64,000 nt of DNA, from contig CAWEAT010000031.1 of assembly GCA_963806935.1 (NCBI GenBank), positions 1 through 64,000 on the forward strand, written 5' to 3'. The notes under the pieces are model-generated. The model was not told where the DNA came from and did not search any database. It saw only the letters and a program-made list of their open reading frames with translations. Source of the DNA: Roseiarcus sp963806935 (GTDB lineage: Bacteria; Pseudomonadota; Alphaproteobacteria; Rhizobiales; Beijerinckiaceae). How positions within the stretch are numbered: the stretch's first letter is position 1; every line of letters starts with the position of its first letter. The translations under genes were made by a program, and so were the position numbers. Positions 10,208 to 19,947 of this stretch are shown piece after piece.

Positions 10208-11194
10208 ATGCGTTTGGCTCAAATTCTTCTGGCCGGCGTCGCCGCGGCTGGGCTAGCGGCCGCGGCCGCTCCGGCTTTCGCCGATCCGATCGGCAAAGGT
10301 CTGGTGATGTACATGCAGATGGGCGGCAACCCCGGCGACGGCGCGACGCTCGCCCGCCAGACAGGCGCCAAGGAAGCCGCCGAAGCGCTCGGCGTCGACC
10401 TCAAGTCGCAGTTTTCGGCCTGGGCGCCCGAGACAATGATCAACCAGTTCAAAGAGGCGATGGCGGCCAAGCCGAACTGCATCGAGATTATGGGCCATCC
10501 TGGCGCGACCGCCTTCCATGACCTCGTCAAGCAGGCCGTCGACCAGGGCATCGTGGTCACCTCGGGCAATTCGCCGCTGACCGAGCTGCAGAACGAGTTT
10601 GGGCCAAAAGGCTTCGGCTATGCCGGCGTCGATCTCTATGCTGGCGGCGCGTTGACCGCGAAAGCCATGCTCGCGCAGGGCCTGAAGTCCGGCGATCAAG
10701 CGATGGTCTATGGCGTGTTCAGTCAGGCCGAGCGCGGCCAGTCCGAGAAGGGCCTCGCGGACACGCTAGAGAAGGCCGGGCTCAAGGTCGACCGGCTCGA
10801 GATCACCCAGGAGGCCAACAGCGACATGTCTCTGGCCGTACCGATCCTCGCGGCCTACATTCAGGCGCATCCGAATCTGAAGGCCATTGGCACGCAGCAC
10901 GGCGGCGCGACTGGCGTGATGAAACAGGTGCTGGAGAAGGCGGGCAAGAAGCCCGGCGACATCGTTGTTGGCGGCATCGACCTTGCTCCATCGACAATCG
11001 ACGGGCTGAAATCGGGCGCGGTAAGCGCTACGCTCGACCAGTTGCTCTACCTGCAAGGCTTCTTTCCGGTCGTGCAATGCGTAATGACCGCGAAATACAA
11101 GATGCCGGGACTGTCGCTCAACACGGGCGCCGGCACCGTCACGCCAAAGACGATCGACGCATTGACCAAGCTGATCGACGCCGGCATCCGCTGA
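10208..11194 (+). CDS. Periplasmic sugar-binding protein (Peripla_BP_4)
   Basis: Substrate-binding protein of the sugar importer, 328 residues. The signal peptide MRLAQILLAGVAAAGLAAAA ends near AFA-D (cleavage about residue 25). The mature part follows the type I periplasmic binding fold: GLVMYMQMGGNPGD at the first strand, then a long two-lobe body ending in KTIDALTKLIDAGIR. The ribosome site AAGGGAG precedes the ATG. Placed between the permease and araB, it most plausibly binds L-arabinose; that specificity is inferred from context, not from residues. Confidence 0.88.
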   Translation: MRLAQILLAGVAAAGLAAAAAPAFADPIGKGLVMYMQMGGNPGDGATLARQTGAKEAAEALGVDLKSQFSAWAPETMINQFKEAMAAKPNCIEIMGHPGATAFHDLVKQAVDQGIVVTSGNSPLTELQNEFGPKGFGYAGVDLYAGGALTAKAMLAQGLKSGDQAMVYGVFSQAERGQSEKGLADTLEKAGLKVDRLEITQEANSDMSLAVPILAAYIQAHPNLKAIGTQHGGATGVMKQVLEKAGKKPGDIVVGGIDLAPSTIDGLKSGAVSATLDQLLYLQGFFPVVQCVMTAKYKMPGLSLNTGAGTVTPKTIDALTKLIDAGIR

Positions 11195-11352
11195 GGCTGG
11201 CCGGTTCGATCGCAAGGCCTCGCCGCCAAGGGATCGCGGACGCCGGATGGCGTCCGCGACAAGGACGAGCGGCGGTCTGATGCTTTCGCCGCGAATGCGC
11301 TGCGCCGGGCCCGGTCGCAGCGCTCCCACAAACCCGGAGCACTTGAGCGCTG

Positions 11353-13014
11353 ATGTTCTCCCTCGGCGTCGATTTCGGAACCAATTCGGTGCGCGCTCTC
11401 ATCGTGCGCTGTTCGGACGGCGCCGAATTCGGCAGCCGCGTGATCGACTATCCTTCCGGCGCGCAAGGGGTGCTGCTCGAACCGAAGGACGGCCTGCTCG
11501 CGCGCCAGCACCCCGGAGATTATCTCTACGGCCTCGAGAAAAGCATTGTCGGCGCGCTCGCTGAAGCCGCACGCAAGCCCGGTTTCGATCCGTCGAAGGT
11601 CGTGGGCATCGGCCTCGACTCGACCGGCTCGAGCCCGATCCCGGTTGACGCCGAGAACCGACCGCTTGCGATGGACGACAAATGGAAAGGCGACCTCAAC
11701 GCGCAATGCTGGCTGTGGAAGGATCACACGAGCTGGCGCGAGGCCGCCAGGATCACGGAGCTCTGCGCCAAGCTCAGGCCGCAGTACATCGCCAAGATCG
11801 GCGGTGTTTATTCGTCCGAATGGTTCTGGGCCAAGCTCTGGCATTGCCTCAACGTGGCTCCTCAGACATTCGAGGCCGCCTTCTCCTGGGTCGAGCTCGC
11901 CGACTGGACGCCGTCCGTGCTCGCCGGCGTGGCCGACCCGCGACTGGTTAAGCGGGGAGTGTGCGCCGCCGGCCACAAGGCGCTCTACTCCGACGATTGG
12001 GGCGGCCTGCCCGACAAGGAGTTCTTGACCGCGCTCGATCCGCGCCTCGCCGACCTTAGAGACCGGCTCTACGAAAAAGCCTACGACGCCACCGAGCCGG
12101 CTGGGCGGCTCACCCCTGAGTGGGCGGCGAAGTTCGGACTTCAGGCGGGGATTCCGATCGCGATCGGAGAGTTTGACGTTCACTATGGCGCGATCGGATG
12201 CGGCGTGCGCGAGGGCACGCTGGTCAAAGTGATCGGCACCTCGACTTGCGATTGCGCGGTCGTTTCGGCCGACCGACAGGTCGCCGACATCCCCGGCATC
12301 TGCGGCATCGTGAAAGGCGCGATCCTGCCCGGCTTCTTCGGCATCGAGGCAGGCCAGTCGGCCGTCGGCGACATTTTCAAATGGTGGGTCGAAGTGGTTC
12401 TGGGCGGCGACGCGGCGCTGCATGACAAGCTCACCGCCGAGGCGACGAGGCAGCGTCCCGGGCAAGCCGGTCTTCTGGCCCTCGACTGGAACAACGGCAA
12501 TCGAACCATTCTCGTCGACCAGAGGCTTACCGGCCTCATCCTCGGCCAGGACCTCTATACGACGCGGGCCGACATCTATCGCGCCTTGATCGAGGCGACC
12601 GCATTTGGGGCGCGGGCGATCATCGAGCGCATCCAGGAGTACGGCGTGCGTATCGACCAGGTCGTGTGCACGGGCGGCATCGCCGAGAAAAATCCGCTGC
12701 TGATGCAGATCTATGCCGACGTCACGGGGTGCGTCATGCAGGTCGCGGGCTCCAGCCAGACCTGCGCTCTTGGCTCAGCGATCGCCGCAGCGGTGCTGGC
12801 GGGCGGGCATCCGGACTTCAAGAGCGCCGAGGCGGCCATGACCACGCTGAAGCCAGAGTCCTATCAGCCAGTTGCGGAAAACCGCGCCGTCTACGATCAG
12901 CTCTACGCCCTCTACCGGGAGCTGCACGATGCCTTCGGCGGGCTGACCAAGTCCGCTGATCTGTCCGCAATCATGAAGAGACTGCTGGACATCAAATACG
13001 CGCAGCGCGCATGA
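11353..13014 (+). CDS. araB: Ribulokinase
   Basis: Phosphorylates L-ribulose to L-ribulose-5-phosphate in the isomerase route of L-arabinose breakdown. FGGY kinase, 553 residues, the AraB length. The N-terminal phosphate loop GVDFGTNSVRALIV and the GIGLDSTGSSPIPVD segment are AraB-type. The C-terminal domain has the VVCTGGIAEKNPLLMQIYADV motif region and the adenosine-site glycines. The start ATG at 11353 directly gives the conserved MFSLGVDFGTNS. araA follows after 85 bases. Together with araA and araD it forms a complete three-step set. Confidence 0.93.
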   Translation: MFSLGVDFGTNSVRALIVRCSDGAEFGSRVIDYPSGAQGVLLEPKDGLLARQHPGDYLYGLEKSIVGALAEAARKPGFDPSKVVGIGLDSTGSSPIPVDAENRPLAMDDKWKGDLNAQCWLWKDHTSWREAARITELCAKLRPQYIAKIGGVYSSEWFWAKLWHCLNVAPQTFEAAFSWVELADWTPSVLAGVADPRLVKRGVCAAGHKALYSDDWGGLPDKEFLTALDPRLADLRDRLYEKAYDATEPAGRLTPEWAAKFGLQAGIPIAIGEFDVHYGAIGCGVREGTLVKVIGTSTCDCAVVSADRQVADIPGICGIVKGAILPGFFGIEAGQSAVGDIFKWWVEVVLGGDAALHDKLTAEATRQRPGQAGLLALDWNNGNRTILVDQRLTGLILGQDLYTTRADIYRALIEATAFGARAIIERIQEYGVRIDQVVCTGGIAEKNPLLMQIYADVTGCVMQVAGSSQTCALGSAIAAAVLAGGHPDFKSAEAAMTTLKPESYQPVAENRAVYDQLYALYRELHDAFGGLTKSADLSAIMKRLLDIKYAQRA

Positions 13015-13099
13015 CCTTGCGTCCGCGCGAGCGCCGGGCTTTGTTCGCCGCACACACACTCCGTAAGATGTTCCGTCAACCTGGAAAACCGAGACGGCC

Positions 13100-14608
13100 A
13101 TGATCAATCTCGCCACTCCCGAAGTCTGGCTCGTTTGCGGCTCTCAGCATCTTTACGGTCCCGGCCCGCTTGAGCAGGTCGCGGCGCATGGGCGGGAGAT
13201 CGCCGGCGCACTCGCCGATTCCCCGCGGCTACCGCTGAAGACCGCCTTCAAGGCGCTGCTGACGACGCCGGACGAGATCGCGAAGCTTTGCCTCGACGCG
13301 AATTCCGACCCGGGCTGCGCCGGCCTGATCCTTTGGATGCACACGTTCTCGCCGTCGAAAATGTGGGTGCGTGGGCTCAACACGCTCAAGAAGCCGTTTG
13401 TCCATCTCCACACCCAGTTCAATCGCGACCTTCCCTGGGACGCGATCGACATGGACTTCATGAATCTGAACCAGTCGGCCCACGGCGACCGCGAGGCGGG
13501 CTTCATCCACACCCGCATGCGTCTCGCGCGCAAAGTCGTCGTCGGCCACTGGACCGACCCAGAGGTACAGGACCGCATCGGCGCGTGGATGCGCGCGGCG
13601 CACGCCTGGCACGATTGGCAGGGAGCGAAATTTTGTCGCTTCGGCGACAACATGCGTCAGGTGGCGGTAACCGAGGGCGATAAGGTTGGGGCTGAAATGA
13701 AATTCGGCTTCGCGACCAACGGCTACGGCGTCGGCGACCTTGCCGCGGAAGTGAACGCGGTCTCCGACGCGAAGGCCAAGGCCCTGGCCGGCGAATACGA
13801 GAAAAAATACGCCGTCGCCCCTGAACTGCGCAAAGCGGGCGCCCGGCACGAATCGCTGCTTTATGGCGCGCGGCTCGAATTGGGCTTGCGCGCCTTTCTC
13901 GAACAGGGCGGCTTCAAGGGCTTCACCACGACGTTCGAGGACTTGCACGGCCTGCGACAGCTTCCGGGCCTCGCGCCGCAACGCCTGATGGCCGAGGGCT
14001 ACGGCTTCGCGGGCGAGGGAGACTGGAAGACTGCCGCTCTTGTGCGCGCAATGAAGGTCATGGGCGAAGGCATGCCCGGTGGAACCTCGTTCATGGAGGA
14101 CTACACCTATCATCTGGCGCCAGGCGGGCATCAGGTTCTCGGCGCCCATATGCTCGAGATCTGCGAATCCATCGCCGCAGGCAAGCCCAAGCTTGAGATT
14201 CATCCGCTTTCGATCGGCGGCAAGGAGGATCCGGTTCGCCTGGTTTTTGACGCGGCCAACGGCCCAGCGCTCAACGCAAGCCTGATCGATCTGGGCGCCC
14301 GGTTTCGCCTGCTGGTGAACGAGGTGACCGCGGTCAAGCATCCCGCGCTGCCGAAGCTGCCGGTCGCTCGCGCCGTCTGGGAATGCAAGCCGGACTTCAA
14401 GACCGCGTGCGCTGCCTGGATTCTGGCCGGCGGCGCGCACCACACGGGATACAGCTACAGCGTGACCCGGGAGATGCTCGAGGATTTCGCCACCATCGCC
14501 GGAATCGAGATGGCGGTGATCGGGCCGGAAACGAACCTGGCGAACTTCAAGCAGGACCTGCGCAGCAACGACGTCTATTATTACCTCGCGCAGGGATTCC
14601 GCGCCTGA
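13100..14608 (+). CDS. araA: L-arabinose isomerase
   Basis: Converts L-arabinose to L-ribulose using a divalent metal, in the cytoplasm. 502 residues, full length for AraA. The N-terminus has the characteristic EVWLVCGSQHLYGP. Conserved blocks include WMHTFSPSKMW, LHTQFNRDLPW, FMNLNQSAHGDREAGFI, the metal-site region FMEDYTYHLAPG, HMLEICESIA, and the C-terminal HHTGYSYSVT. It lies between araB and araD on the same strand; araD starts 15 bases after its stop. Assignment is secure. Confidence 0.97.
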   Translation: MINLATPEVWLVCGSQHLYGPGPLEQVAAHGREIAGALADSPRLPLKTAFKALLTTPDEIAKLCLDANSDPGCAGLILWMHTFSPSKMWVRGLNTLKKPFVHLHTQFNRDLPWDAIDMDFMNLNQSAHGDREAGFIHTRMRLARKVVVGHWTDPEVQDRIGAWMRAAHAWHDWQGAKFCRFGDNMRQVAVTEGDKVGAEMKFGFATNGYGVGDLAAEVNAVSDAKAKALAGEYEKKYAVAPELRKAGARHESLLYGARLELGLRAFLEQGGFKGFTTTFEDLHGLRQLPGLAPQRLMAEGYGFAGEGDWKTAALVRAMKVMGEGMPGGTSFMEDYTYHLAPGGHQVLGAHMLEICESIAAGKPKLEIHPLSIGGKEDPVRLVFDAANGPALNASLIDLGARFRLLVNEVTAVKHPALPKLPVARAVWECKPDFKTACAAWILAGGAHHTGYSYSVTREMLEDFATIAGIEMAVIGPETNLANFKQDLRSNDVYYYLAQGFRA

Positions 14609-14623
14609 CGGCGGGACGAGGCG

Positions 14624-15322
14624 ATGTTCAAGGAACTGAGGCGTGAAGCGTATGAAGCCAATGTCGCCCTGCCGCGGCATGGCCTCATCAATCTCACCTT
14701 CGGCAATGCGAGTGCGATCGATCGGGCGCGAGGCGCATTCGCGATCAAGCCCAGCGGGGTTGACTATTCAGCGCTGACTCCCGACGACATGGTCGTCGTC
14801 GATCTCGACGGGCGCAGGGTCGAAGGACGGCTCAACCCATCGTCGGACACGCCCACCCACCGCAGGCTGTTCCTCGCCTTCCCAGACATCGGCGGGGTCG
14901 TGCACACCCACTCCTCGCACGCGACGGCGTTCGCCCAGGCCGGCCGGCCGATTCCGATCTTCGGCACCACCCACGCCGACTATTTCAACGGCGAGGTGCC
15001 GGTCACCCGCAAGATGACCGCGAGCGAGATCGCCGCCGACTATGAGTGGGAGACCGGCAAAGTCATCGTCGAGAAAATGCAGGCGTTCGATCCCGCGGAT
15101 TTTCCCGGCGTCCTCGTCAACCGGCACGCGCCATTCACCTGGGGGCCGAGCGTGGCCAAGGCCTTGGAAGCCGCCGTCGCCGTCGAATGCATCGCCCACA
15201 TGGCGCTCATGTCGCTGCAGCTCATGCCGCAGCTCGACCCGATCGAGCCCGAGCTTCTCGACAAGCACTTCCGGCGCAAGCATGGGCCCGGCGCCTATTA
15301 CGGGCAGGCCCGCGCTCAATAA
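14624..15322 (+). CDS. araD: L-ribulose-5-phosphate 4-epimerase
   Basis: Class II aldolase-fold enzyme, zinc dependent, turning L-ribulose-5-phosphate into D-xylulose-5-phosphate for the pentose phosphate pathway. 232 residues, as expected. Zinc ligands are visible in VVHTHSSHATAFA and in the later histidine of VNRHAPFTWG; GTTHADYF is also family-typical. The N-terminus MFKELRREAYEANVALPRHG is that of AraD and not of fuculose aldolase. It ends the operon; a convergent gene stops 12 bases downstream. Confidence 0.95.
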   Translation: MFKELRREAYEANVALPRHGLINLTFGNASAIDRARGAFAIKPSGVDYSALTPDDMVVVDLDGRRVEGRLNPSSDTPTHRRLFLAFPDIGGVVHTHSSHATAFAQAGRPIPIFGTTHADYFNGEVPVTRKMTASEIAADYEWETGKVIVEKMQAFDPADFPGVLVNRHAPFTWGPSVAKALEAAVAVECIAHMALMSLQLMPQLDPIEPELLDKHFRRKHGPGAYYGQARAQ

Positions 15323-15334
15323 GGCGCCGTCCGA

Positions 15335-15775
15335 TCACCCTTGCAGCGAGATCACCATGCCGCTGAGGTCGAGCGAGAACATGAAGCCGACCTGTCGACC
15401 GTGGAGACGAAGCACCACGCCATTTGCATTCGAAAGCTGAGCCGCCGACCGGCCGCCGGCGACAGAGAGACCGGCGCCGATCGCCGAGTAGACGCCGCTG
15501 ATGTCAGCCGGGGTGCGCAGATGAGACGCAGTGCCGACGAGATCCGTGCCCGACGCCCCGATTGTCGCGCCCGCGCTGATGCCGCCGACCGACAGCTGAT
15601 ATTGCCTGCCCTGGAAGGTGAGGATGCCGCTTCCCCCGGACGCGCCGAAAATAAAGCCCGCGCTGACGATCCTGAGCGAAATCTGCCCGGTCGAGGCTTC
15701 GGCCGGCAGCAGCATCGACCCGCTCGCCAGCGCCGCCCCGGATACGATGAGGCTGCGACGCGTGATTTTGTTCAT
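15335..15775 (-). CDS. Conserved exported protein of unknown function
   Basis: I do not recognise a named family. The start ATG at 15775 follows GGGGAGA and gives 146 residues with an N-terminal export signal (MNKITRRSLIVSGAALASGS) whose paired arginines resemble a Tat signal. The mature part is rich in Gly, Ser and Ala and looks all-beta, with repeated SVGGISAGATIGASG-like turns, and ends GRQVGFMFSLDLSGMVISLQ. Similar glycine-rich exported proteins are common as hypotheticals in proteobacteria. It stops 12 bases from the end of araD on the other strand and starts 108 bases after the oxygenase gene. Confidence 0.6.
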   Translation of the reverse strand: MNKITRRSLIVSGAALASGSMLLPAEASTGQISLRIVSAGFIFGASGGSGILTFQGRQYQLSVGGISAGATIGASGTDLVGTASHLRTPADISGVYSAIGAGLSVAGGRSAAQLSNANGVVLRLHGRQVGFMFSLDLSGMVISLQG

Positions 15776-15883
15776 ATTGCTCTCCCCGACCCCGTTTGTA
15801 TCGCGAACCGAGTCGCGCCTGTAAACGGCGAAGCAATAGACCGCTCTCATGCCGGTTGACAAGTCCGAACCTGCCCTCGACCC

Positions 15884-16848
15884 TCACCCGGGCCGGGCGG
15901 CTTCCGCCGGCTTGCTCGCGTCCAACCGCTGCTTCAGATAGTCCGCGGCGAGGATCGGCGGATAACGGACCTGCTCTCCTCGGCGCACGCAGGACGGAAT
16001 CGTCGCGACGAGCGCGTCCGGATTCGGGTCGTAGAAAAAAGCGATCGAGTACCGCTCCCTGGCGCTCCGGTTGACGACACGATGGGGAGTCGAAACGTAA
16101 ATGTCGTTGGTCCATCGCATCAGGCAGTCCCCGATATTCACGATGAAAGCGCCTGGGACGACTGGCGCCTCGATCCATCGCCCATCGCGCGCGCGGACTT
16201 CGAGTCCGCCAACGTCGTCGGTGGCGAGCAGCGTCAGATTGCCATAATCGGTGTGCGCGCCCGCGCCCGTCCGCGGCTCGGAGCCCTGGGGGGGCGCCGG
16301 GATAGTGCAAGCAGCCGCAGGGTCGCCATCGGGCGATCGAATTTGTCATCGAAGAAGCCGGGCTCAAGGCCAAGGTCGCAGGCAAATGCGCTATGCAGCC
16401 GGGCGCCGAGCGTCGCGCAGGCGTCATAATAGCCGAGAAGCGTCTCGCGGAAATTCGGCAGGCTCGGCCACGCGTTGAGGGAACGGAAGGGCCGTCCGGA
16501 CAAAAGGTCGGGGTCGTCCGGCGCGATCTCCAGACCGACGTTGAAAGCCTCCTTCATGTCGGGTCCCCGCCCCGGATCGAGCGCTTCGTGCAACATCCCG
16601 GAATAGCCCCGATTTCCGCCGATCCTCTCGATCGCCAGAGCCTGCCTTTCGGCCAGCGGCAGAGCGAAAAAGCGCCGGGACTGGTCGAACGCGCGAGCGA
16701 TCAGATCGCCGTCGACGCCGTGATTGATGACATAGAAAAAGCCCACGTTCCGGCAGGCGGCGCCGGCTTCGGCCGCAATTCTGGTCAGCGAGTCCCGATC
16801 GCTCTCGCGCCATGATGAGAGATCAAGGATCGGCAATGTGCGCTGCAT
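15884..16848 (-). CDS. 2-oxoglutarate/Fe(II) oxygenase (isopenicillin N synthase-like), two indels
   Basis: Non-haem iron oxygenase with the DIOX_N plus 2OG-FeII_Oxy architecture. The N-terminal part (GFFYVINHGVDGDLIARAF, MKEAFNVGLE) reads cleanly from the ATG at 16848. Two single-base insertions, near 16308 and near 16284, scramble the middle. Removing one base at each gives HYPGAPPGSEPRTGAGAHTD with the HxD iron ligands, then IGDCLMRWTNDIYVSTPHRV with the third histidine and the RYSIAFFYDP arginine region for 2-oxoglutarate. Corrected length is 320 residues, normal for the family. Family members include thymine-7-hydroxylase and isopenicillin N synthase. Its place in a ureido/pyrimidine-type locus hints at ring oxidation, which is an inference. 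Confidence 0.8.
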
Positions 16849-16872
16849 GATCGGTCCTTAGGCCGCGAGCGG

Positions 16873-18316
16873 TCAGCAACAGCCAAGGCCGCCGCGATAG
16901 TGTGCGGCAACGGCCGGCTCCAAGTCGCCCCAGGCTTCGAAAAACGCCGCGCGCGACGGCATCTTCGCCCGGTATTGGCGACGCAGTTCGCCTTCTGCTG
17001 CGTTAAGATCAACGCCGGTGAGCCGACCGTCTCGCACGATCTCCCGGCCTGCGACCACCAGGCGCGCCACATGGGCCGCGCTCGCGCGCGCAAAGACAAG
17101 ATCGATCGGCTCCACGGCCAGAACGGCGTCGCGGTCGAGCGCGTCGAGATCGAGCACGAGAATGTCGGCGGGCGCCCCGACCGCAAGCGCGCCGGGACCA
17201 GGCGCGCCATTGGCGAACCGCCCATTGGCGACGATCGCCGAGAGCCATGCTCCTCGCTCAATTACGGTTTCGAAGCCCCATCCGCCGTGCAGGAAATGTC
17301 CGAGTCGCATTTCGCGCACGATGTCGTCGTCCTCGTCGAAGGCCGAGGCGTCGACGCCGAGGGTGACCCGGCAACCGCGCCTCAGCGCCTCGGAAATTGG
17401 CGCAATGCCGCTCTTGAGGTGAAGATTCGAGCTCGGGTTTGTGGCCATGACCGCGCCTGCGGCCGCGATCGCGTCGAGCTCGGCCGGCCTGGCGTATACG
17501 CAATGGGCGAGCGTCAGGCGCGGCGAGAGCAGTCCAAGCGTCTTCAGGCGCTCGACGACGCCCTTCCGGATAGGCGCGGTCGGCGAACGCGCGCTGGTAT
17601 CGGGTCTCCAGCAAATGCATGTGCACCCGCCGCCCGGTGACGCGCGAAGCTTCGGCGATCCCCGCGAGGAGTTCGTCCGAACACCATTGGGCGCCGCTCG
17701 GCCCGAACTGGACCGAAAAGAGATCGCTCTCCGTCTCGGCAGCAATCTCTTCGACGTTGGCGATCTGCTCTACGACCCCCGGCATCGAGGAAAGAAACTG
17801 CGTCTCGATCACCGCGCGGGCATCGTCGGGCAGCTTCATCAGAACGCTGTCTTCGCCTTCATAGACCAGAGGGTTGCGATCGCGCATGAACACGGCGAAC
17901 GTGACGCGCAGGCCGACATCCCGCGCGGCGCGCGCGACCTCCTTCGCCTCCTCGAGCGGCGCCATCGGCCCATGAAAGCGGGTGTAATGGGCCATCACCG
18001 AGCCCGCCCCGGCGCGCGCCGCGCGTCCGAAGGCGGCGAGCGCGCCGAGATAGGGGTCGATCGCGGGCATCGCGCCGAGCCGCAGCAGCCAGGCCTCGAG
18101 CGGTTTCCCAGCCGCGCCGAACGACGTCGGCGAGAGTGGGCGGGCGTGATCGTGCGCATTCACCAGCGCAGGCATCGCCAACAGGCGACGCTTGGGCAGA
18201 TCGGCCGCGGGACTGATTTCAGCGATGCGTCCGTCTCTGATCAACAGGTCGACCGGCGAACCTGCCGCACTTCCGTTGGTCGGCAATAGGACAACGCCGG
18301 AAAGCCGGTCGATCAT
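16873..18316 (-). CDS. Amidohydrolase family enzyme (TrzA/GuaD-like), one indel
   Basis: Metal-dependent hydrolase or deaminase of the amidohydrolase superfamily. The N-terminal half reads from the ATG at 18316 and carries the metal motif VNAHDHARPL and the VHMHLLETRY segment. A one-base insertion near 17564-17569 shifts the frame. Removing it gives RAYPKGVVERLKTLGLLSPR, LTLAHCVYARP with a metal histidine, NPSSNLHLKSGIAP, and the GVDASAFDEDDD aspartate. Corrected length is 480 residues. The pattern is that of the aminohydrolases that act on s-triazines, guanine or related heterocycles. It lies 42 bases after atzE and 24 bases before the oxygenase gene, probably in one transcript with them. 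Confidence 0.83.
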
Positions 18317-18358
18317 TGCCTGAAGTCACCGGTGACAGTCTCAGCCATCTTCGCCACG

Positions 18359-19762
18359 TTACGGCAGTCTTGCGACCGGAGCGCGAACAACCCCGTCCTG
18401 CTCCAGCGCCGATGCGACGCGGAGCGCGAGATCCTCGCGCCACGGCGCGGCGATGATCTGCACCCCGATCGGCAGCCTTTCGCCTTCAGCCCACACCGGC
18501 GCCGCGACCACCGGCAGGCCGATGAAGGAAATCGGCTGGGTGAACAGTCCGAGATTCGGGCGCACCAGCATTTCCCGGCCATCGAGCACGAACGTCCTCT
18601 GCCCCAGCCTCGGCGCCCGGCACGGGGTTGCCGGCGCAAGCAGGATATCGACATCGCGAAAAAGCGCCAGCGTCTCGGCTCTGAACCGGCGACGGAATTT
18701 TTGCGCCTGCGCGACCCAGGCGCCCGGAAGCATCGCCCCCGCGACCAAACGGTCGCGAACATCGGGATCGAAATCGTTAAGGCGCGTGCGCAGCCGCTCC
18801 AGATGGAGCGCGCCGCCTTCGACCATGCTGATCAGATAGGCGGCCGACCGCGCCTGCTCCGCGTCGGCAAGTTCGACGGTGCGGTCGGCTTCCAAAGCGC
18901 GGGCCACCGCGTCGACCGCGGCGATTGCCCCGGGCTCGGCGGAGCGGGCAAAATACCCGCCTAGTCGCGCAATACGAAGCCCTTTCGCGCCCTCTACGAG
19001 CGTTGGCGAAGCAGGCGCCGCCGGCCTATCGGCTTGCGCCGGGTCTGCCTCGTCTCGTCCGAGCATTGCGTCATAGGCGAGCGCGAGGTCGTCGACCGAT
19101 CGCGCGAGCGGCCCCACGTGATCGAGACTGGCGACGAACGGGAATGCGCCGGCGCGCGACAGCCGGCCATAAGTCGGCTTGAGGCCGAACAATCCGCAGA
19201 GCGAACTCGGCACGCGAATGGATCCGTTGGTGTCCGACCCCAGGGCGATCGGAACCAGGCCGCCGGCCACCGCCGCGGCCGACCCGCCCGACGATCCGCC
19301 GGTCATGTGCTCGAGATCATGCGGATTGCGTGACGGGCCGTCATGGGCATTCTCGCCCGTGAAGTCGTAGGCGTACTCGCCCATGTTGAGCGAACCAATC
19401 AGGACGCCGCCCGCCGCCTCGAGCCGGGCAATCACGGTCGCGTCGGCTGTGGCCGGCGCGCGATCGCGGTTGATCTTGGAGCCGGCGCGCGTCGGCAGGC
19501 CTTCGACGTCGAACAGGTTCTTGACCGCAAACGGCGCCCCCGCGAGCGGTCCCAGGCTCGCCCCGCGCGCCCGGGCGGCATCGATCGCCTGGGCCTTGGC
19601 GAGCGCGCGGGCCGCCGTGACGTCGGTAAAGGCGCCGAGCGCCGCGTTGCGGGTCTTGATGCGGTTGAGGCTCTCCTGCGCGATCTCGCGCGCGCTCGCG
19701 GCGCCGGTCCGCACCGCCTCGGCGATCGCTCGAGCAGATCCGTCCAGGAGCGCCGCCGTCAC
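18359..19762 (-). CDS. atzE: 1-carboxybiuret hydrolase catalytic subunit (amidase signature family)
   Basis: Amidase-signature enzyme that removes ammonia from 1-carboxybiuret in the cyanuric acid pathway as described for AtzE. 467 residues. The Ser-cisSer-Lys triad is visible: Lys81 (FAVKNLFD), Ser157 in GGSSGGS, and Ser181 in GSDTNGSIRVPSS, with the standard 24-residue spacing between the two serines. The assignment to AtzE over other amidases rests on the adjoining AtzG-like gene, with which it shares an ATGA overlap; AtzE is known to work as an AtzE-AtzG complex. Confidence 0.85.
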   Translation of the reverse strand: MTAALLDGSARAIAEAVRTGAASAREIAQESLNRIKTRNAALGAFTDVTAARALAKAQAIDAARARGASLGPLAGAPFAVKNLFDVEGLPTRAGSKINRDRAPATADATVIARLEAAGGVLIGSLNMGEYAYDFTGENAHDGPSRNPHDLEHMTGGSSGGSAAAVAGGLVPIALGSDTNGSIRVPSSLCGLFGLKPTYGRLSRAGAFPFVASLDHVGPLARSVDDLALAYDAMLGRDEADPAQADRPAAPASPTLVEGAKGLRIARLGGYFARSAEPGAIAAVDAVARALEADRTVELADAEQARSAAYLISMVEGGALHLERLRTRLNDFDPDVRDRLVAGAMLPGAWVAQAQKFRRRFRAETLALFRDVDILLAPATPCRAPRLGQRTFVLDGREMLVRPNLGLFTQPISFIGLPVVAAPVWAEGERLPIGVQIIAAPWREDLALRVASALEQDGVVRAPVARLP

Positions 19763-19947
19763 GGCGTGAATACCGGCGCGGGATCCTCCTGATCGTCGAG
19801 CGAGATCGAGAGAAGCTTCCCCGCCTGTTCGGCCGCGATGCGCAAATGCACGATCGTCCCGGCGCGGGATTCCGGCGTCTGGGTCAGCCCGAGCAACGGG
19901 GCCATCGCGTCGGCCAAAGCTTCGGGATCAAACAAATCCGGCGTCAC
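19759..19947 (-). CDS. atzG: AtzG-like small subunit (DUF4089)
   Basis: 62-residue protein starting with GTG at 19947 (MTPDLFDPEALADAMAPLLG), matching the small DUF4089/AtzG partner that completes 1-carboxybiuret hydrolase. It consists of a short helical region with PESRAGTIVHLRIAAEQAGK, the segment that in AtzG resembles GatC and wraps the amidase. Its stop overlaps the atzE start (ATGA). Its own start overlaps the stop of a 23-codon frame just upstream (bases 19944-20015), suggesting tight translational coupling. Confidence 0.82.
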   Translation of the reverse strand: MTPDLFDPEALADAMAPLLGLTQTPESRAGTIVHLRIAAEQAGKLLSISLDDQEDPAPVFTP

